Positions 25,571-33,140 of a stretch of DNA of 51,223 nt are shown piece after piece. The position numbers and the translations under genes are program-made. The stretch comes from Bacillus luti (lineage in GTDB: Bacteria > Bacillota > Bacilli > Bacillales > Bacillaceae_G), in assembly GCF_001884105.1 (NCBI RefSeq), contig NZ_MACI01000085.1, positions 1 through 51,223 on the forward strand, given 5' to 3'. The notes beneath the pieces were generated by a model. It saw only the letters and a program-made list of their open reading frames with translations, did not search any database and was not told the DNA's origin. Positions within the stretch are counted from its first letter, which is position 1; every line of letters starts with the position of its first letter.

Positions 25571-25841
25571 GTGTATACGGACCGACCTCGTCATTCTCAT
25601 CACTCGATTCTTGTCTACGTACAGAACGAATCATTCCATATTTATAAAAAATGGAGAAAAGCGGTACATTTCCGGTACCCTCTTCACACGTATCAACTAG
25701 TTTAAAAGCTCTTTGTCTACCGCTCGATGCTTGCTGACGTACAAAGCGCGAGACATTAGCAAGAAAAAAGACTTCTAATAAACAAAGCGCTGTCGTTACA
25801 AACGATATATATAGAATTGCATCCTGCAATAAAAACTCCAT
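25557..25841 (-). CDS. MifM-like putative arrest peptide / YidC activity sensor
   Basis: A 94-residue protein directly upstream of yidC2. Residues about 8-30 form one membrane segment (AILYISFVTTALCLLEVFFL), followed by a basic stretch (SRFVRQQASSGRQR). The C-terminus has a hydrophobic/basic part MIRSVRRQ (70-77) and an acidic cluster SSDENDEVG (79-87). B. subtilis MifM (95 residues, from memory) has the same layout with the arrest region ending in a run of acidic residues, and it stalls ribosomes unless its membrane segment is inserted by SpoIIIJ. The length, position, charge pattern and downstream ribosome-site hairpin all fit. Stalling itself is inferred. Start follows AAGGATGTGA. Confidence 0.75.
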   Translation of the reverse strand: MEFLLQDAILYISFVTTALCLLEVFFLANVSRFVRQQASSGRQRAFKLVDTCEEGTGNVPLFSIFYKYGMIRSVRRQESSDENDEVGPYTPMFR

Positions 25842-26118
25842 CGCTTCACATCCTTAATAAAGTCATTTTAGCACATTCGATAAACATTCTCTATTTCCTT
25901 TTATCGTCAAAAAAAGTATTTTGCATATTTTCTCAAGAAAACAATAATTAAGAAACATTGTATTCGCTTTCTTTAGTATATTCACGCACATCAATGAATA
26001 GGTTTGATTTGTTAGAAATTTATAAAATTTTTGCATTATAATAAAACTATTGCCAGTTTTTGAAAAAAGCTTTATTCTCTTCTTGTAATCAAAAATGAAT
26101 ATGGAGATGAAACATACT

Positions 26119-27012
26119 ATGGGTCAACTAGGAGACGCCGATTACGTTCCCGACACCGCCTTTTTATCCTTCCCAGCAGCTAAAACATTTCATCTAGAAT
26201 TTATCATACAGTTAATTGTTATTTTTATAGCTTCTATTTTGTATGCAATTTCTATGAATATGTTTTTTATCCCGCATAATATGATTAGCGGTGGATTCGC
26301 TGGTGTAGGGATGATTATCGGTTATTTAATGCACTACAATATCGGAGCACTTATCTTTTTACTAAACATCCCGCTTCTTATTTTAAGTCACTTTTACTTA
26401 GGAAAGAAGACAACCTTTTTAACAGCATACTTTGTAGCAGTATCATCTTTAGCGATGAATATTCTTCCCGTACACCAAGTTTCAGATGATATTTTACTTT
26501 CATCTGTATTCGGTGGTGTCATCTGCGGTGCTGCCTCAGGAATCATATTCCGATTTGCTTCGTCAACAGGTGGTTTTGATGTCGTTGGATTGATTGTAGC
26601 AAAACATCGAGATATTTCGATTGGAGCAATCATCTTTGGATTCAACTTAATCTTACTTGTTGTAGCAGGATTTATTTTCGGATGGGATATTACGCTTTAT
26701 ACGTTAATTAGTCGGTTTGTAGTCAGCAAAGTGATTGATGCCGTGCATACAAAACATATTAAATTAACGATAATGACAGTTACAGAAAAAGGCGAGGAAA
26801 TAAAAAGCGCACTACTACATCACGGCATACGTGGCGTGACAATGGTAGATGCTGTCGGCGGCTATACAAACCATAAGAAAAAAATGATTTACACTGTCGT
26901 AACTCGCTATGAGTTAGGCGAAATGAAACGTATTATCCGTCAAGTGGATAACAAAGCATTTATGAACATTACTGAAACAGTTGAAATTGTCGGCCGTTTC
27001 AAACGCATATAA
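26119..27012 (+). CDS. YitT-family membrane protein (DUF2179)
   Basis: A protein of about 297 residues with five to six membrane segments (residues 25-190) and a C-terminal cytoplasmic DUF2179 domain (from about residue 210, with KGEEIKSALLHHGIRGVTMVDAVGGYT and YTVVTRYELGEMKRII). Signatures are NMISGGFAGVGMI and SSTGGFDVVGLIV. Family members are common in Bacillus with unknown function, and the C-terminal domain looks like a ligand-binding ferredoxin-type fold. ATGs at 26095, 26101 and 26107 are also in frame; none has an ideal ribosome site, and 26119 is a compromise with GGAG 12 nt upstream. Confidence 0.88.
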   Translation: MGQLGDADYVPDTAFLSFPAAKTFHLEFIIQLIVIFIASILYAISMNMFFIPHNMISGGFAGVGMIIGYLMHYNIGALIFLLNIPLLILSHFYLGKKTTFLTAYFVAVSSLAMNILPVHQVSDDILLSSVFGGVICGAASGIIFRFASSTGGFDVVGLIVAKHRDISIGAIIFGFNLILLVVAGFIFGWDITLYTLISRFVVSKVIDAVHTKHIKLTIMTVTEKGEEIKSALLHHGIRGVTMVDAVGGYTNHKKKMIYTVVTRYELGEMKRIIRQVDNKAFMNITETVEIVGRFKRI

Positions 27013-27027
27013 AAAGGTTAGTACATT

Positions 27028-27071
27028 AAAGGGCATAACATATTAGTCATATATAATATGTTATGCCCTTT
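27028..27071. terminator. Strong bidirectional terminator
   Basis: AAAGGGCATAACATATTA and its perfect complement make an 18-bp stem with an 8-nt loop. It serves the YitT-type gene and the convergent acetyltransferase gene. Confidence 0.92.
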
Positions 27072-27119
27072 GTTGTTCAACTAACGCACCCCTTAGCATA
27101 ATAATCACGAAGTTTATTA

Positions 27120-27641
27120 CTACAAATCGGAGGATAGCATTCCATATACAATACTATCTGTCCATTCATTTTTATTCCAAAAATCTTGTATGAAATGTGC
27201 TTCCTTTCTCATCCCTATTCTTTCACACAATTTTTTTGAAGCTGTATTACGTGCATCAAGATTAGCTTGTATACGATGTACATTAAATTCATTAAATAAT
27301 TTCAACACCAAACTATTTACTGCTTCTGTTGCCAAACCTCTCCCAGCTACTTCATTTGAAAAACTATAACCAATCTCTACAGTATCTTTCATATTTGTGT
27401 ACCATACGGATAAATCACCAACTACTTTAGTCTTGTATATAACTGCCAAACTTAATATTGATTCTTTAGTAAGTACATTGTTTGCTAGCTTCTTATTAAA
27501 TCTCTCCTGCATGTCTTCATGAGTCCACTTATTATGTAATAGAAACTTACATGTATCATCATTATTATAAATAGCAAATACATCCTGTAAATCATTACCC
27601 TTAAAGGGTCTAATTATTAATCTTTCTGTCGTGATCTCCAA
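27120..27641 (-). CDS. GNAT-family N-acetyltransferase (RimJ/RimL type)
   Basis: A 173-residue acetyltransferase. It opens ITTERLIIRPFKGNDLQDVF, typical of RimJ/RimL-like GNAT proteins. The acetyl-CoA-binding motif A is VEIGYSFSNEVAGRGLATEA (about residues 88-107; R/QxxGxG/A pattern AGRGLA), and motif B is in NTASKKLCERIGMRKE. It transfers an acetyl group from acetyl-CoA to an unknown amine. The start is TTG at 27641, 7 nt after GGAGGAG; there is no ATG nearby. Confidence 0.9.
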   Translation of the reverse strand: MEITTERLIIRPFKGNDLQDVFAIYNNDDTCKFLLHNKWTHEDMQERFNKKLANNVLTKESILSLAVIYKTKVVGDLSVWYTNMKDTVEIGYSFSNEVAGRGLATEAVNSLVLKLFNEFNVHRIQANLDARNTASKKLCERIGMRKEAHFIQDFWNKNEWTDSIVYGMLSSDL

Positions 27642-27667
27642 GTTAGCTCTCCTCCCTTACATTCATG

Positions 27668-27844
27668 CTACAAAACATTTTTTATAGTATTTAAGTCCCC
27701 TTCTTCTATTTCATCATAATAAATTAAAATCCTTCTTCCGCTAAACTGCATTGTTAATGGTATTTCCTTGCGATTTTTATTTTTTACACTTATTACAAAA
27801 TCAGATAATTCTATTATTGTGGCCCTAAATGTGTTATAATGAAA
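27668..27844 (-). pseudogene. Probable 5'-truncated gene remnant
   Basis: A frame of about 55 codons with gene-like composition (ATIIELSDFVISVKNKN, then MQFSGRRILIYYDEIEEGD, ending TIKNVL) ends with TAG at 27668. It has no usable start: upstream in frame a TGA occurs at about 27850, and the only ATG would leave 26 residues. It therefore looks like the 3' end of a decayed gene. The first part of the 441-bp gap 27642-28082 is filled by it; a TATAAT at about 27836 and a long leader toward 28083 fill the rest. Confidence 0.35.
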
Positions 27845-28082
27845 GCAGACTCACAAAAAAGAGTATATAGACTTGGAAGTTTCTCTTATTTTACAAGCAA
27901 AAAGAAACGAGCAGTCGGGTATATTTCAGACACCATACACGTAACGGTTTAAAAAACCGATCATCTTAGTTATTCTTCACTGATCTTTTTATAAAAAGAT
28001 ACGTACAACTAAAATTCACTTCAATATACTATACCTACCTTTTTGACTTCCAAATCATCTTATTACATAGGGAGATGAACAT

Positions 28083-28469
28083 ATGAATCAATATATACGA
28101 TATACAATAGCTGTTCTGTTTGCTATTATCGGCGGTACAATCTGCTTCTGGACAAACACTCAGCTTGGAGAGAATATCATTTTTAATGGAATCGAAACAC
28201 TTGTAAGCGCTTCAATTTTAGGCGGATACATTTACTTCCTCTTCAACCCAGAAGAAAATGCACAAAAAACAATGTTATTAACAATGATCGGAATCGTTGG
28301 CGGATGTATTTCCTACTCAATGACTAACTATACATTACCACTTCAATTAAGCTTAGCTTTCTTCCACGGTCTATGGACTTGGTTCATTGCATTCTGCCTA
28401 GCAGACGTATTCAATCTATTACAAACTACTGAAGAAGATAGCGGTCGCCAAATTGAAAGTAACTCGTAA
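28083..28469 (+). CDS. Membrane protein of unknown function
   Basis: A 128-residue protein with four hydrophobic segments (about residues 6-24, 37-54, 64-82, 90-110) and a short polar C-terminus (QTTEEDSGRQIES). It has a GGGAGATG ribosome site and a strong terminator right after its stop. About 240 bp of apparent leader separate it from a TATAAT-like element. I do not recognise the family. Confidence 0.7.
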   Translation: MNQYIRYTIAVLFAIIGGTICFWTNTQLGENIIFNGIETLVSASILGGYIYFLFNPEENAQKTMLLTMIGIVGGCISYSMTNYTLPLQLSLAFFHGLWTWFIAFCLADVFNLLQTTEEDSGRQIESNS

Positions 28470-28497
28470 GCTGGAAGATATTCTTCCAGCTTTTTTA
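28468..28497 (+). terminator. Terminator of the 128-residue membrane-protein gene
   Basis: AAGCTGGAAGA and TCTTCCAGCTT form a perfect 11-bp stem with a 3-nt loop, followed by TTTTT. Confidence 0.92.
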
Positions 28498-28584
28498 TGT
28501 TGTTTTGCATACTCCGTCACCACAATAAAAAGAAGCTACCCCACGGCAACTTCTTTTCCATATACCCCACTTCGTATTCACTTA

Positions 28585-28690
28585 AATATATCAACGATTT
28601 TTCAAATATATCGACCGTTTCTCCACTTATATCGGCGATTTTTTCATTATATCGACGATTCGACACAACTTATCGACTTACCGACATTTT
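28585..28690. repeat. ~21-bp tandem repeat around TATATCGACGATTT
   Basis: Four to five imperfect units follow one another at a period of about 21 bp: ATATATCAACGATTTTTC, ATATATCGACCGTTTCTC, TTATATCGGCGATTTTTT, ATTATATCGACGATTCG, then a degenerate CTTATCGACTTACCGACATT. They fill the space between the terminator at 28468 and the small gene ending at 28716. The role is unknown. Confidence 0.7.
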
Positions 28691-28715
28691 TCGGCATCTC
28701 AAATGCACAGCATAC

Positions 28716-28856
28716 CTATCCCCCAAGCAATTTACTGCCGAACTCTACGATTAAAAAGATAACTAATAGGATCGCGAGTATCTTTAACGCTACGTATGCT
28801 ACTTTAAAAACAGCATAAATGAGCAAGACTATTAAAATAATCGTTAAAATTTCCAT
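28716..28856 (-). CDS. Very small membrane protein (46 aa)
   Basis: ATG at 28856 follows GGAGGAATTCTAG and opens a 46-residue frame that is nearly all hydrophobic (MEILTIILIVLLIYAVFKVA, then ILAILLVIFLIVEFG) and ends SKLLGG. The strong ribosome site and clean hydrophobic pattern support a real gene. One long or two short membrane helices are likely. Its role is unknown. Confidence 0.65.
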   Translation of the reverse strand: MEILTIILIVLLIYAVFKVAYVALKILAILLVIFLIVEFGSKLLGG

Positions 28857-28939
28857 CTAGAATTCCTCCAAGCTTTGCTCTTCTTATCTTATTTTACTCG
28901 CCCCAGACTTTTTATGAAACGGCATAAGATGACATAGAA

Positions 28940-28977
28940 AAAAGAGGATACCTCATCCATCGTAAGATACCCTCTCC
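28940..28977 (-). terminator. Terminator of the M50/DUF3169/Xre operon
   Basis: AGAGGGTATC and GGTATCCTCT pair with wobble positions, followed on the minus strand by TTTTTTC. It overlaps the end of the M50 gene. Confidence 0.7.
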
Positions 28978-30035
28978 TTCAGCCGCTCAAACCATTCTCT
29001 CTCTAATTGTAAATATCCCATTTCACTCTTCTCAGCACTCTTTAATTCCTTATCGGCTTTCTTCATATAAGTGCGTGATGCTTCCATATCGCCTTCTAAA
29101 TATTTTACAATTCCTTGTGTGCGGTAATATCCATGCAAGTCCATTTTTGTAATTGCCTTTGCAAGTTCTTTTGCTTCTTGCAGAGAGAGACTATCCATCT
29201 GATATAGGGCTTTATATAAAAGATACCAACTATGAAAACTACTAACGAAAAATTTATTTTCTTTCGTCACAGGTAGTTGAACAATTTGCTCTACATACGG
29301 TATCGCTCTTTCCATTCCCTTTTGATCAGATCGAGTAAAAAAGACTAGCATAAGTCCGCTCATTATGTCTCTTATACTTCTATTCTCTTTTAATTTTTCC
29401 TCACTCAGTTCTACTAATTTCTCATCCCAATCTTTCGGCCTTTTATAACTAAATAACTCACTCGATACTTGAATCGTATATAAATGATCTCTAGCCTTTT
29501 CATCATCTTTAATTAAAATGAGAAATTGCATACCATCGCTCAGGAACGTTCCTTTTATCGGCACGATTGTAACTGCAAAAATCGTAAAATGTAACACGGT
29601 GAAATATAAAAGATATTGATAATAACTTACCATGTATATGTAACCTGAAGTAATACCGAATAGTAAACTCGTAATCGGTCCACCTAAAGTCATCCATGCC
29701 CATTTTTTCGAAAGATTCGGTGTCTCTATAGAAGGCGGTACTAACATTGCCACGCCTCCAAAGTACGCCCATAATTTATTTTCTCGAATGCGCACAGTCC
29801 CTTTCTCTTTTTGAACAGTAATAGGCCCTACTGTCGTAAATTTAAATTTCAAACCGCCTATCAAACCGAATATGACATGTCCTAGCTCATGAATGGCTAT
29901 TACTAACAAAGAAATTCCCACTACTGCCCATATGTTCAACATAGTTTCTAATTTCTCGGTTCGGATTACTCCGTATAAAATGGACAGAACTAGCGCCGCC
30001 GTCATTGAACCAGCTGGCCTTTTTAAAATATCCAC
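28953..30035 (-). CDS. M50-family metalloprotease homologue
   Basis: A 360-residue protein. The N-terminal part has several membrane segments and the zinc motif HELGH in VIAIHELGHVIFG (about residues 46-58). A second zinc-ligand motif appears as GTFLSDGMQ, matching the x-D-G of site-2 proteases. The C-terminal part (from about residue 215) is a helical, TPR-like cytoplasmic domain. It might cut a membrane protein, such as its DUF3169 neighbour. It starts with GTG at 30035 after GGAGAGAG. It is the last gene of an Xre-DUF3169-M50 operon. Confidence 0.82.
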   Translation of the reverse strand: MDILKRPAGSMTAALVLSILYGVIRTEKLETMLNIWAVVGISLLVIAIHELGHVIFGLIGGLKFKFTTVGPITVQKEKGTVRIRENKLWAYFGGVAMLVPPSIETPNLSKKWAWMTLGGPITSLLFGITSGYIYMVSYYQYLLYFTVLHFTIFAVTIVPIKGTFLSDGMQFLILIKDDEKARDHLYTIQVSSELFSYKRPKDWDEKLVELSEEKLKENRSIRDIMSGLMLVFFTRSDQKGMERAIPYVEQIVQLPVTKENKFFVSSFHSWYLLYKALYQMDSLSLQEAKELAKAITKMDLHGYYRTQGIVKYLEGDMEASRTYMKKADKELKSAEKSEMGYLQLEREWFERLKERVSYDG

Positions 30036-30047
30036 TTTTCTCTCTCC

Positions 30048-30749
30048 TTAATAAATCATTTTCCTATGCATTTCGTACATATATGTTCCAACATGTAAAA
30101 CCCAAACAAATGAAATCATAATAACCATAAAGAAGTCTGTTCCATCTAATAGTGCATACAAAATCGCTGCAAACCATGCACAAACAAGCGTCATATTTGT
30201 ATATCGATATGCTTTATATCCCGCTTCATGTACAATCTGTTTTTGCCCTTCATCTGCATTTTTCGCCCACATTTCCATTGACTGTGAATACGTTACACTT
30301 TGTTCTGGATATAGAGCGTTATATTTTTTCCTCGTTATACTTCCTAACCAAGTCGTAATCATAAAACCCATTGTAGACATCGTTAAACTGGCAATCACCC
30401 AAAATAAATTCTCCGCATCCACATACGCTTTATAGACAGAAATAACAGAGCAAACAAACCACGACATAACGACAATTTCCATTACCCTTAAATAAATAAG
30501 CACGATTCCAAGTCTTCGTCCGCTACCACTTTCTTCTTCATCCTTCATCTGTAAAAGTGTCTTTGTGCGCTTCCAAATATAATATATCGCTCCTACTCCA
30601 AGTACAATCATCATAACAATGCTCACAACAGATGGTACTTTGCTCGTGCTAGTCGTTGCAATATCTCCTACTACATACCCTATAACTCCACCCAAAACTG
30701 CTCCTATTAACAGCTTTACTATCGCTGACTGTTTACTCTTCACCATCAT
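30048..30749 (-). CDS. DUF3169-like membrane protein
   Basis: A 233-residue membrane protein with about six hydrophobic segments (a first pair at residues 13-58, then 82-105, 112-135 and two near the end). Glycine-rich helix GAVLGGVIGYVVGD and the region RKKYNALYPEQSVTYS are typical of the DUF3169 family. Function unknown. It overlaps the upstream Xre gene by 17 bp, so translation is coupled, and precedes the M50 gene by 12 bp. Confidence 0.78.
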   Translation of the reverse strand: MMVKSKQSAIVKLLIGAVLGGVIGYVVGDIATTSTSKVPSVVSIVMMIVLGVGAIYYIWKRTKTLLQMKDEEESGSGRRLGIVLIYLRVMEIVVMSWFVCSVISVYKAYVDAENLFWVIASLTMSTMGFMITTWLGSITRKKYNALYPEQSVTYSQSMEMWAKNADEGQKQIVHEAGYKAYRYTNMTLVCAWFAAILYALLDGTDFFMVIMISFVWVLHVGTYMYEMHRKMIY

Positions 30750-30954
30750 CTTCCCCCTCCACTAACATAAATATTTCCTCCACCGGTACATTGAAAATTT
30801 GTGCGATTTTTAATGACAATACAATAGACGGTGCATAATCCCCGCGCTCAATTAAACTAATCGTTTGCCGCGATGATCCAATCGCTTTCCCTAAATCCCC
30901 TTGTGATATACGATGCTTTGCTCGCAATTCTCTCACACGATTTTGCAGCTTCAT
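30733..30954 (-). CDS. Xre-family HTH transcriptional regulator
   Basis: A 73-residue Cro/cI-type regulator (VRELRAKHRISQGDLGKAIG then SSRQTISLIERGDYAPSI). It is similar in size and layout to the Xre protein at 8041. It is the first gene of the operon with DUF3169 and M50 proteins and probably controls it. A perfect 11-bp dyad lies 54-94 bp upstream, in the divergent promoter region shared with the gene at 31119. Confidence 0.9.
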   Translation of the reverse strand: MKLQNRVRELRAKHRISQGDLGKAIGSSRQTISLIERGDYAPSIVLSLKIAQIFNVPVEEIFMLVEGEDDGEE

Positions 30955-31007
30955 ACCTTACCTCTTTTTCATTTATTTAAATAAAATTGTAAATAATATC
31001 CTTATTT

Positions 31008-31048
31008 TTGTCAATTATAATTGTCATTTTGACGTTAATAATTGACAA
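31008..31048. promoter_or_regulatory. 11-bp dyad in the divergent promoter region
   Basis: TTGTCAATTAT and ATAATTGACAA are perfect inverted arms 19 bp apart, with an inner TGTCA...TGACG pair. The outer TTGACA parts may be the -35 boxes of the two divergent genes. It is a good candidate operator for the Xre protein. Confidence 0.6.
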
Positions 31049-31118
31049 AAATAAAGATGTATTATGATGGAAATAACCTATATAATGAATGTGAAATATT
31101 AAACAAAGGAAGTGACAT

Positions 31119-31910
31119 ATGAATAAAACATATACTTTTTCCTATATTCTTACTAAGCTTACAGCGACTTTCTTGTTATTATTGCTTATTAGCACGCTTA
31201 TCTTAGCAACTAATCAACCAACCTTATATAGTTTTTTAGCTGGATTAAGAGAACTACTATATGTTCCCTTCGTTCCTATTCTTGCGGTATATGCAATTTT
31301 TTGTTCTATTTGCATCGATAAATTGAAATTAAAAACATATACAAAACTGAAGACATTATTACTTTATATTTTTTGCGGCTATTTATTTTTTCTTCCCTTC
31401 CTAATATTTAAAGAAGCTGATTTCATACAGTTCTTGTTTCTCGGATCAATTGGAGCGGTATGTTCTCTTTCTTTCTATTTATGTACAGTCATAGCAACAA
31501 AATTTAAGTGGATACAATATTTCGTACCAAGCATTATGCTTATTATATTTATCACAATTAACTTAGTAGATTTAGGAAGGCTTGGAACATCAAAAGAACA
31601 ATGGGTCGAAACAAAAACAAATAACTCTTTCGAAGCATCTTTCCAACATTTTAGTGGTGAACATAAAGTCCCAATTGAACTAAAACGAGGTGACATATTA
31701 GAATTCACCATTGAATCACGAGATGAAAATCCGGATGGCTACATGGGAGCCGTAAAAATGGCTAGTGAATTTCAAGAGGAAGAAAATTATTTAGATTCAA
31801 CTGGCCCTAATACGTACCATTTCGCGGCAATTAAGACAGGAACTTATTACATTATAGTTAGCGGAAATCAATTAAAAGGAAAGTTGAAAATAGATTGGAA
31901 CATAAAGTGA
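31119..31910 (+). CDS. Membrane protein with C-terminal extracytoplasmic domain
   Basis: A 263-residue protein with four to five membrane segments (residues 12-32, 45-63, 75-97, 103-122, 130-150) and a C-terminal, probably outside domain (about 155-263) that looks beta-rich (VPIELKRGDILEFTIESRDE, GTYYIIVSGNQLKGKLKI). I do not recognise the family. The last two codons (ATA AAG) and the TGA stop are formed by the left end of bcr1 copy 2. Without that insertion the same frame would read Asn-Ile-Lys-stop, so the protein is unchanged. Confidence 0.78.
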   Translation: MNKTYTFSYILTKLTATFLLLLLISTLILATNQPTLYSFLAGLRELLYVPFVPILAVYAIFCSICIDKLKLKTYTKLKTLLLYIFCGYLFFLPFLIFKEADFIQFLFLGSIGAVCSLSFYLCTVIATKFKWIQYFVPSIMLIIFITINLVDLGRLGTSKEQWVETKTNNSFEASFQHFSGEHKVPIELKRGDILEFTIESRDENPDGYMGAVKMASEFQEEENYLDSTGPNTYHFAAIKTGTYYIIVSGNQLKGKLKIDWNIK

Positions 31911-32059
31911 AACTTTAATCAGAGGGGGTTTTCTTCATCCCCCACTGATTATTAGCCCTCACCAATCGGACTTTTATGGGCAGTTGATCCCTCACCTAAC
32001 TTCTTTGCTTTCGCTGAGTTTTGAAGTGGGGGTCTTACTGCCCATTAAAGCGGGATAAA
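31902..32059. repeat. bcr1-type repeat, copy 2, with ATAAA duplication
   Basis: A 158-bp element from ATAAAGTGAAACTTTAATCA to GCCCATTAAAGCGGGATAAA, bounded by direct ATAAA copies (31902-31906 and 32055-32059). It aligns with copies 1 and 3. The left ATAAA lies inside the end of the upstream gene. A terminator hairpin begins 7 bp beyond the right end. Confidence 0.9.
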
Positions 32060-32065
32060 ATAAAA

Positions 32066-32089
32066 GAGGCAGTGCTTTTGCACTGCCTC
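32066..32089. terminator. Bidirectional terminator beside bcr1 copy 2
   Basis: GAGGCAGTGC and GCACTGCCTC form a perfect 10-bp stem with a 4-nt loop. It serves the gene at 31119 and, on the minus strand, the dedA gene; the T run for the latter is partly made of bcr1 sequence. Confidence 0.85.
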
Positions 32090-32119
32090 CCTAAATTCTG
32101 ACATAGAATGGATTCCATA

Positions 32120-32734
32120 TTAACTTGCGTTTTGTAATAATACTCGTTTTAGCTGTTTGCGGAAACGAACTCCTAACGTAATTGCTACAATCACAATCAC
32201 TCCAAAAATGATTTTACCGATGTGACTTTCTAGCACTCCAAAAATATCATGTAAGTTGCCACCTAACCAGTAACCACCGATTAAGAAGAATGATACCCAA
32301 AATAGAGCACCTGAGTAAATTGTAATTGCAAAGCGGCGGAATGGTAAGTTAATAATGCCTGCAAAGTATCCTGTAAAGTGACGTACACCAGGAATAAAGA
32401 AACCGATAAAAATCAAGAAGTATCCATACTTATCAAACCACATTCTTGTTAAGTCGATTTTTCTTTGTGTTAAAAATACGTATTTCCCATACTTTTGAAT
32501 AAAGGGCATACCTAATTTATTTCCTAAAAAGTATTGAATCGTCATTCCTACACTTGTCCCAATAAAGGATAGGATAATTAAAATCGGTAAACTTAAATCA
32601 CCCTTCTGTGCTAAAAACCCCGCATATGCTAAGGTTGGCTCTCCCGGAAACGGAAGTGCAATATATTCTAACAGCAAGCCTACAAGTACAACATAGTACC
32701 CGTACTGCTGAAATAATTCATGAATCCATTCCAT
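32120..32734 (-). CDS. DedA-family membrane protein
   Basis: A 204-residue DedA/VTT-domain protein with about five hydrophobic segments. Signatures are the acidic motif PFPGEPTLAYAGFLA (about residues 28-42), a Gly-rich helix, and PGVRHFTGYFAGI. DedA proteins act in lipid-carrier recycling (UptA-like C55-P flippase) or related membrane transport. The start at 32734 follows GGAGAGATGAC; an in-frame extension to 32806 is not supported. It stands alone between bcr1 copies 2 and 3. Confidence 0.92.
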   Translation of the reverse strand: MEWIHELFQQYGYYVVLVGLLLEYIALPFPGEPTLAYAGFLAQKGDLSLPILIILSFIGTSVGMTIQYFLGNKLGMPFIQKYGKYVFLTQRKIDLTRMWFDKYGYFLIFIGFFIPGVRHFTGYFAGIINLPFRRFAITIYSGALFWVSFFLIGGYWLGGNLHDIFGVLESHIGKIIFGVIVIVAITLGVRFRKQLKRVLLQNAS

Positions 32735-32870
32735 GTCATCTCTCCTTCCAATCACGTGCAACTTCTTACTTTTATTGTATAAAAAAATTGTCGAAATAAC
32801 TATCACAATAGCTTACATTTTTATTACATTTTTGTAAGACTCAAACTACAATTCTCCTTTCTTGAATGAT

Positions 32871-33028
32871 ATAAAGTGAAACTTTAATCAGTGGGGGTTT
32901 TGTCCATCCCCCACTGATTATTAGCCCTCACCAATCGGGCTTTTACGGGCAGTTGATCCCTCACCTAACTTCTTCGCTTTCGCTGAATTTTGAGGTGGGG
33001 GTCTTACTGCCCGTTAATGCGGGATAAA
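32871..33028. repeat. bcr1-type repeat, copy 3, with ATAAA duplication
   Basis: A 158-bp element, again from ATAAAGTGAAACTTT to GTTAATGCGGGATAAA, bounded by ATAAA at 32871-32875 and 33024-33028. It has the long dyad AGTGGGGG/CCCCCACT and GGCAGT/ACTGCC. It is nearly the same as copy 2 and has the same direction. The following 33029-33283 hold an 11-bp direct repeat and a promoter-like region. Confidence 0.9.
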
Positions 33029-33140
33029 TTATTTTTTCAAGGAGAAATAACAGTCAATCCGCCTAAAAATATACATTTTTTATCCATTTTTTAACACTCT
33101 AATTCCCTTTGTTTTGTTCTCAATAAAAAACCACTACAAA

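Noticed and set aside
28453-28818. 121-codon plus-strand frame after the 128-residue membrane protein
   Set aside because: It starts inside that gene, crosses its terminator, the 21-bp repeats and the antisense side of the small gene at 28716. No gene-like features.
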